A stretch of DNA of 64,000 bases from Sphingomonas_D zeicaulis (lineage in GTDB: Bacteria; Pseudomonadota; Alphaproteobacteria; Sphingomonadales; Sphingomonadaceae): NCBI RefSeq assembly GCF_050433225.1, contig NZ_JBNPXQ010000006.1, forward strand, positions 62,001 to 126,000, in the 5' to 3' direction. The position numbers were made by a program, and so were the translations under genes. Positions 59,273 to 64,000 of this stretch are shown here, piece by piece (the first letter of the stretch is position 1; every line of letters starts with the position of its first letter). The notes below the pieces were generated by a model. That model was given only the letters and a program-made list of their open reading frames with translations. It made no database searches and had not been told where the DNA came from.

Positions 59273-61660
59273 TCAGAAATTGATGCCGAGCTCCAGCCCA
59301 TAGGTGCGGGGCGGCAGCAGGATGGCGTTGGCGCCCGGCGCCGTGTAGGTCGGGTAGGCCGTGTCGAAGACGTTGTTGGCGAATCCGGCGATGCGAAAGC
59401 TGAATTCGCCGACCTCGATATTCTGGACGCCGATGCGCGCATTGGCGACGTCGCGCTTGGTGTCCCACGCGAAGTTGTCGTTGGCGACGCGCACCGATCC
59501 GAAGATGTCGCTGGTCAAAGCATAGTCCGCATGCAGGGCGAGTTCGGCGTTCCCCATGCCCAGCGGGATGACATAATCCCCCGCCACGCTCAGCGCGTGC
59601 CTTGGCGTATTGGTCAGATAGAAGCTGGCATTGGGATCAATCGTCGCGAAGCTCGGCTGCTTCGCGGTCTGGTAGGCGTAGTTGAAGTTGAACGTCAGTC
59701 CGGGCGTTGGCGCCAGCGTCAATTCGGTCTCGATGCCGCGCACGCGCGTGATGCCGGGTGCGTTGATCGTGTCCGTCACTGCGGGATCGAGCGGATCGGT
59801 CTGGATGCCGAGCTGGCGATTCGAGATGCGGTTCTGGAAGGCCGAGATATTGAGGCGCAGGCGCCGGTCAAGGAATTCGCTCTTGAGCCCGACTTCGACG
59901 GCCTTGTTCACCTCCGCGCCGAACGGCACGAAGTTGGGCGACCGCAGCGAGACGCCACCGGCCCGGTAGGCCTGCGAATATTTCGCGTAGACATTCACGC
60001 GATCGGCGATGTCGTAGGCGAGGGTGAAAGCCGGATCAAAGCGGCTTTCTTCGAACGGCTCGGGTTCGATATCGACGGCGCTGCCGCCCAGCAGGAAGCG
60101 CAGGAACTTCTTCTTGTCGTCGGTATAGCGCAGGCCGCCGGTGATGTGCAGCCTGTCCTGGGCGAAGGCGGGGCTCCAGGTGACCTGCGCGAAGCCGGCG
60201 AACGAGTCCGTCGTCGCCGATTGCGCGGTCGGCCCCTGGCCCGGGAAGGGCAAGGCAAACGGATTGACCGATTGCGGATCGGTGATGCGGAAGGTGCCGA
60301 CGCCCGGGCCGACATACATGATGCTGAACAGCGACTGGCGCGTGTCCGTCACCTTCTCGTGGAAATAATAGGCGCCCAGCGTATATTCGAAGTCGCCGGC
60401 GGTGCCGACGAGCTGGAATTCCTGGCTGAATTGGCGCTGGCGCAGGCGTGCGTCGGGAACGACGCCGGAGAAGCCATAGACCGTGGTGCCCGCCGGAAGG
60501 CCGAAGCTGCCGCCGTCGACGGGCGTGAAGGCTTCGATCGGCAGGCCGACCGGGGTTCCGGGAGGCGCACCGAAGATCGACGCGAAGTCCTGCGCGACGA
60601 ACGCCTCTCCCAATTGCCCACGCCCCGCGGTGTCGAGCTTGCGGTAGCCGGTGATCGAGCGGATCGTTATGGCGTCTGACAGCACGAACTCGCCCTGCAG
60701 CGTGTGTCCGCGCGACTTGGTGTCGAAGGTGTCGAGGTAGAGGGGCAGCGAACTCCGACGCTCATATTCGTTGACCGATTCGTCCGCTCGCGGCGCGAAA
60801 TACTGGCTGGGCGCATTGGCGGGATAGGGTGGGTCGATCGGCCGATCGAGCACGTAATAGTCGGTCGCGATCTTCTGCTTGATCCAGTCGTAGGCATAGT
60901 CGATCGTGATGTCGGGGGTCGCTTCCCAGCGAACCGACCCGCGATAACCCTCGGCGTCCTGATAACCGAAGCGACGTTGCGACGAGAGTCGGTCGAGCCG
61001 CGCCGCGCCGTTGCGGGTATAGCCGTCGAGTTGATTGTTGAGATAGTCGAGCTTGATCTTGAAGCCGGCGATCTCCGGCAGGTTGATGTGCGCCTCGCCG
61101 CGCAACCGCCCGAAATTGCCGACCTGGCCGCGCAGCGTGCCGCCCAGGCTGCCGGTCGGCTTCTTGCTGACGATCCGGATCGCACCGCCCTCCGCATTTC
61201 GGCCGAACAGCGTGCCCTGTGGACCACGCAGAACCTCGATCCGCTCGGGGTCGGCCAGCTCGACGCCGCTACCCTGCGAGCGGCCGAGATAGATGTCGTC
61301 GAGATAGACCGCGGTGCCCGATTCGATCGTGCCCTGGCCCGGATCGGTGTTCACGACACCGCGCATGTCGATGATCAGCAAAGTCGGGTCGCCCGCGAAG
61401 GGCTGAGCGAAGAGGCCGGGCGGCGGCGTCAACTGCAGATTGGCGAGGCCGGTGATGCCGCGCTGCTCGAGCTGTTCCGATCCGATCGCGGTGATGGCGA
61501 TGGGCACGTCCTGCATGCTTTCCGCCCGCTTCTGCGCGGTCACCACGATATCCTGGATGCCGTAAGCATCGCCCTCATTCTGCTGAGCCCCGGCGGTGCC
61601 AGCCACAGACAGCGTCGCCATGGCGACGGAAACGCGAAAACAGGCGCTCTTGCCCTTCAT
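59273..61660 (-). CDS. TonB-dependent outer-membrane receptor
   Basis: A 795-residue TonB-dependent receptor. It has a signal peptide (KGKSACFRVSVAMATLSVAG, then AQQ), a TonB-box/plug start QDIVVTAQKRAESMQDVPIAI, plug motifs (EVLRGPQGTLFGRNAEGGAI) and a barrel ending in LELGINF. It probably imports a hydrophobic catabolic substrate. A 32-bp perfect palindrome lies 83 bp upstream of its start and probably holds its operator. The DUF1214-like gene follows. Confidence 0.93.
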   Translation of the reverse strand: MKGKSACFRVSVAMATLSVAGTAGAQQNEGDAYGIQDIVVTAQKRAESMQDVPIAITAIGSEQLEQRGITGLANLQLTPPPGLFAQPFAGDPTLLIIDMRGVVNTDPGQGTIESGTAVYLDDIYLGRSQGSGVELADPERIEVLRGPQGTLFGRNAEGGAIRIVSKKPTGSLGGTLRGQVGNFGRLRGEAHINLPEIAGFKIKLDYLNNQLDGYTRNGAARLDRLSSQRRFGYQDAEGYRGSVRWEATPDITIDYAYDWIKQKIATDYYVLDRPIDPPYPANAPSQYFAPRADESVNEYERRSSLPLYLDTFDTKSRGHTLQGEFVLSDAITIRSITGYRKLDTAGRGQLGEAFVAQDFASIFGAPPGTPVGLPIEAFTPVDGGSFGLPAGTTVYGFSGVVPDARLRQRQFSQEFQLVGTAGDFEYTLGAYYFHEKVTDTRQSLFSIMYVGPGVGTFRITDPQSVNPFALPFPGQGPTAQSATTDSFAGFAQVTWSPAFAQDRLHITGGLRYTDDKKKFLRFLLGGSAVDIEPEPFEESRFDPAFTLAYDIADRVNVYAKYSQAYRAGGVSLRSPNFVPFGAEVNKAVEVGLKSEFLDRRLRLNISAFQNRISNRQLGIQTDPLDPAVTDTINAPGITRVRGIETELTLAPTPGLTFNFNYAYQTAKQPSFATIDPNASFYLTNTPRHALSVAGDYVIPLGMGNAELALHADYALTSDIFGSVRVANDNFAWDTKRDVANARIGVQNIEVGEFSFRIAGFANNVFDTAYPTYTAPGANAILLPPRTYGLELGINF

Positions 61661-61742
61661 CTCTCTCTCCCATGATGCGCACCCGCCCCGGTTTCGGGGT
61701 CGCTATGGTGCAAGCACTACATCGCAGAAGAGAGTTGCAGCC

Positions 61743-61774
61743 GCCACGACATGTTGCATGCAACATGTCGTGGC
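61743..61774. promoter_or_regulatory. 32-bp perfect palindrome upstream of TonB receptor
   Basis: A perfect 32-bp palindrome centred at 61758/61759 in the 156-bp space between the thiolase-like and TonB receptor genes (both minus). The centre reads CATGTTGCATGCAACATG. Its inner TTGCATGCAA recurs over the SDR start at 19565-19576. It is a strong candidate operator for the receptor; a transcript hairpin ending the thiolase operon is the alternative. Confidence 0.6.
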
Positions 61775-61816
61775 ATCGGAAATCATGGTTGTGATGGCGG
61801 CTGTGCGCCGCCACGG

Positions 61817-62977
61817 TCACAATGCGGCGCCGCTGCCCAGCACCACCGTCGCCTCGCTCGACAACACGCCGCCATTGCCATGCGCCACTGCGAGCTTGGC
61901 ACCTTCGACTTGCCGATCGCCGGCCTCGCCGCGCAGCTGCCGTACCGCCTCGACAAGCAGAAACAGCCCGTACATGCCGGGGTGGACACAGGAGAGGCCG
62001 CCGCCATTGGTGTTGACCGCGAGACCGCCCCCCGGCGCGATGTGGCCCGCCGAGACGAAGCGGCCGCCTTCGCCCTTCGGGCAAAATCCAAGATCTTCGA
62101 GGAACAGGATCGGCGTGATCGTGAAGGCGTCATAGAGCATGACGACATCGATGTCGGCAGGCCTCACTTTCGCCTGCGCGAACGCCTGGGGGCCGGAGAT
62201 TGCCGCGCCGGTGACCGTGAGATCGGGCATGGAACTGATCTCGCGATGGGTGACGGCGTGTGCCGCTCCGAGGACATGGACCGGCGTCTTCGCGCAGTCC
62301 TTGGCACGATCGGCGCGCACCATCACCACGGCGGCCGCGCCGTCGTTGAACAAGCAGCAATCGCGTGCGCCGAGGGGATCGGAGATCAGGCGCGCCTTCA
62401 GCACATCGTCGATGGTCAGCGGGTCGCGCGCCGCGGCCTCTGGATTGCGCTGCGCCCATGCCCGTGCGGCAACGGCGACTTCGGCCAGCTGTTCGCGGGT
62501 CGTGCCATAGAGGTGCATGTGCCGGCTTGCCGCCAGCGCATAGGAGGAAATCGGCGCGAGCGGCCTGTAGGGTGCTTCCCAGGGAGACTGGCGCGTCATC
62601 CCTACCCCCGGGGGCGGATTGCTCGCGGGGTTGGAGCCATAGGCGATGAGCGCGCAGTCGATCAGACCCGCCTCCAGCGCCAGCGCCGCCTGCTGGACAT
62701 ATACCTCGAAGGCGGAGCCGCCGGTGCGGTTGCAGTCGGTGACCTTGGGGGTGATGCCGAGATACTCGGCGAGCTCGAGGCCACCCAGCGCCTCATAGGG
62801 CGCCGAAGTGTAGAGCGCGTCCACACCCGACAACGAAATGCCCGCGTCGGCTAGCGCGAGCAGCGCAGCCTTGGCAGCCATGTCGACGGCGGAAACGCCC
62901 GGACACCGGCCGATGCCGAAAGTGGCGGCGCCGACGATTGCGGTGCGTCCCCGCGGGAAGCCGTTGATCATGGTCAT
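61817..62977 (-). CDS. thiolase-superfamily protein lacking nucleophile Cys (Ltp2-like aldolase?)
   Basis: A 386-residue SCP-x/lipid-transfer-type thiolase-fold protein. The usual nucleophile Cys is replaced: the segment reads DCNRTGGSAF, with Arg84 where the Cys aligns and the nearest Cys (82) two residues before. Tyr282 (LYDAFT) and Tyr336 (HPGMYG) match the two tyrosines used by Ltp2-type retro-aldolases of steroid side chains. It overlaps a DUF35 gene by 4 bp; Ltp2 also needs a DUF35 partner. So it is likely a C-C cleaving aldolase rather than a thiolase, which is inference. The ATG at 62977 overlaps the DUF35 stop; a second ATG at 62971 is possible. Confidence 0.8.
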   Translation of the reverse strand: MTMINGFPRGRTAIVGAATFGIGRCPGVSAVDMAAKAALLALADAGISLSGVDALYTSAPYEALGGLELAEYLGITPKVTDCNRTGGSAFEVYVQQAALALEAGLIDCALIAYGSNPASNPPPGVGMTRQSPWEAPYRPLAPISSYALAASRHMHLYGTTREQLAEVAVAARAWAQRNPEAAARDPLTIDDVLKARLISDPLGARDCCLFNDGAAAVVMVRADRAKDCAKTPVHVLGAAHAVTHREISSMPDLTVTGAAISGPQAFAQAKVRPADIDVVMLYDAFTITPILFLEDLGFCPKGEGGRFVSAGHIAPGGGLAVNTNGGGLSCVHPGMYGLFLLVEAVRQLRGEAGDRQVEGAKLAVAHGNGGVLSSEATVVLGSGAAL

Positions 62978-63342
62978 GCGGGCATGAAGACGAGCACGGG
63001 CTGGCCTCCCTCTTCGACGATCGCAGCACGGACCGCCATGCCGATCCTGATCTCGTCGGGCGCGACACCGTCGACGCGGCTCATCAGCCGTGGACCTTCC
63101 GCCAGATCGACCAGGACGACGTTGTAGCTGTCCGCCGGGTCCTTCTTGCGCACGATGGTCAACGCATGGACCACGCCGTCACCCGATGCCGGAACCCATT
63201 CCAGATCGGCTGCGCCGGTCCGAGGTTCGGCGATGCGCGGATAGAACACGTGGCCACCGGTCGATCGGCTGCGCTGGATCATGAACCGCCCCTCGGCGAG
63301 GTGGCCGCGCCATTCGGCTTCGGGCTGGAGCGTCATGGTCAT
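62974..63342 (-). CDS. DUF35/OB-fold protein without zinc-ribbon cysteines
   Basis: A 122-residue DUF35-type protein, usually a rubredoxin-like zinc ribbon plus an acyl-CoA-binding OB fold that partners thiolase-like enzymes. The OB part is recognisable (PASGDGVVHALTIVRKKDP and VNLDLAEGPRLMSRV-like segment). The ribbon segment here (MIQRSRSTGGHVFYPRIAEPR) has no cysteine, so no zinc site. It overlaps both the crotonase and the thiolase-like gene by 4 bp, so the three are translationally coupled. Confidence 0.8.
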   Translation of the reverse strand: MTMTLQPEAEWRGHLAEGRFMIQRSRSTGGHVFYPRIAEPRTGAADLEWVPASGDGVVHALTIVRKKDPADSYNVVLVDLAEGPRLMSRVDGVAPDEIRIGMAVRAAIVEEGGQPVLVFMPA

Positions 63343-64000
63343 TCGCCCCGGAACTCCGGCTTGCGCTTCTCTCGAAACGCTCGCACCCCTTCCTCATGAT
63401 CCTCGGTCCGGCTCGCGATCGGCTGCATCGTCGCTTCCATCTCCAGATACTGGTCAAAGCTGTTGTTCCACGAGAGTTCGAACTGGCGCTTGGCAAGGCC
63501 CATCGCGATGCTCGGGCCGCTCGCGAAGCTGATCGCGAGTTCCATCGCTCGGTCCATCAGCGCATCGTCCGTCACCTTCTCATAGGCGAGGCCCAGCGCT
63601 ACTGCCTCGTCGGCGCGCACAATGCGCCCGGAATAGACGAGCTCCTTCGCCTTCTGAACGCCAAGCAGCTGGCGCAGGTGCCACACCAGGCCGCCGTCCG
63701 GCGCGAGCGCGATGTTGCGGAAGATCGCTGCGAACTTGGCCTTTTCCGCTGCCAGCACGATGTCGCAGGCCAGCGCGTAGGAAAAGCCGACGCCGACGCA
63801 GATCCCCGGCACGGCCGCGATGGTCGGCTTCTTGAGCGCGTGTATCGCGCGCGCGATACGGTTCAGCGTGTGCATACGGTCGATCGACGCGGTGACGCCG
63901 CCTTGGCCCATGCCACCGACATCCATTCCGGAGCAGAAATCGCCGCCGGCTCCGGTCAGGATTGCGGCGCGTATCGTCCGGTCGAGCGCGATGTCCTCGA
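63339..64000 (-). CDS. enoyl-CoA hydratase/isomerase family protein (5' end off window)
   Basis: A crotonase-fold protein whose start lies beyond 64000; about 220 residues are visible. Oxyanion segments are GDFCSGMDV and ICVGVGFSYAL. Neither canonical hydratase Glu is present; the PE region reads RNIALAPDGG, with an Asp in the position used by PaaG-type isomerases. It is the first visible gene of the minus-strand set that continues with DUF35 and the thiolase-like protein. Its reaction is more likely isomerisation than hydration. Confidence 0.8.
   Translation of the reverse strand, partial: EDIALDRTIRAAILTGAGGDFCSGMDVGGMGQGGVTASIDRMHTLNRIARAIHALKKPTIAAVPGICVGVGFSYALACDIVLAAEKAKFAAIFRNIALAPDGGLVWHLRQLLGVQKAKELVYSGRIVRADEAVALGLAYEKVTDDALMDRAMELAISFASGPSIAMGLAKRQFELSWNNSFDQYLEMEATMQPIASRTEDHEEGVRAFREKRKPEFRGE

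Noticed and set aside
1..64000. tRNA, rRNA, CRISPR arrays, insertion sequences, integrases or phage genes
   Set aside because: I saw no cloverleaf, rRNA-like stretch, regular repeat-spacer array, transposase motif or attachment repeat in the window.

Overview
The window is high-GC DNA, densely packed with catabolic genes and arranged in many short operons of alternating direction. Two large TonB-dependent receptors, paired acyl-CoA dehydrogenases, many short-chain dehydrogenases (SDRs), a Rieske oxygenase, IclR/TetR/AraC regulators and GGAG-type ribosome binding sites point to an alphaproteobacterium, most likely a sphingomonad (Sphingobium/Novosphingobium/Sphingomonas/Rhizorhabdus type). I saw no rRNA, tRNA, insertion sequence, phage gene or CRISPR array, so the genus cannot be fixed from this window.

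Layout. 1-7.2 kb: the start of a Gfo/Idh-like oxidoreductase, an N-acyl-D-amino-acid deacylase-like amidohydrolase, and a divergent TetR-SDR-TesB-TauD-crotonase operon with a 20-bp palindrome between them. 7.2-9.5 kb: a divergent TauD dioxygenase and a TIM-barrel amidohydrolase. 9.6-17 kb: a seven-gene minus-strand operon (SDR, aldehyde dehydrogenase, acyl-CoA ligase, NmrA-like, VOC, epoxide hydrolase, crotonase), divergent from a GMC oxidoreductase. 18.8-27.4 kb: an SDR, a two-subunit acyl-CoA dehydrogenase, a sulfotransferase-like protein, a DUF1214-like protein and a TonB receptor. 27.4-35.4 kb: VOC, acyl-CoA ligase and carboxymuconolactone-decarboxylase-like genes, two divergent IclR regulators over a clear operator, a reductase and a second two-subunit acyl-CoA dehydrogenase. 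35.4-40.5 kb: a beta-oxidation operon (FadB-like fusion, crotonase, hydroxyacyl-CoA dehydrogenase, PhyH dioxygenase). 40.7-44.9 kb: acyl-CoA dehydrogenase, Rieske oxygenase and a 3-ketosteroid-delta-1-dehydrogenase-like flavoprotein. 44.9-50.4 kb: an AraC regulator, four SDRs, an SDR pseudogene and a hotdog thioesterase. 50.5-54.8 kb: a crotonase and a 2-oxoacid dehydrogenase gene set with a split E2. 54.9-64 kb: a long minus-strand series (crotonase, DUF35, thiolase-like protein, TonB receptor, DUF1214-like, SDR, GST, acyl-CoA ligase).

How it may work together (inference). TonB receptors import a bulky hydrophobic substrate. Hydrolases, dioxygenases, the GMC enzyme and SDRs oxidise it. Three acyl-CoA ligases activate carboxylates. 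Two heterotetrameric acyl-CoA dehydrogenases, crotonases, hydroxyacyl-CoA dehydrogenases and an Ltp2/DUF35-like aldolase pair shorten a branched or ring-bearing acyl-CoA. The Rieske/KstD-like pair could desaturate and hydroxylate a polycyclic alicyclic core. A steroid, bile-acid or terpenoid-like substrate fits best, but ring-cleavage dioxygenases are absent from the window and the substrate is not proven.
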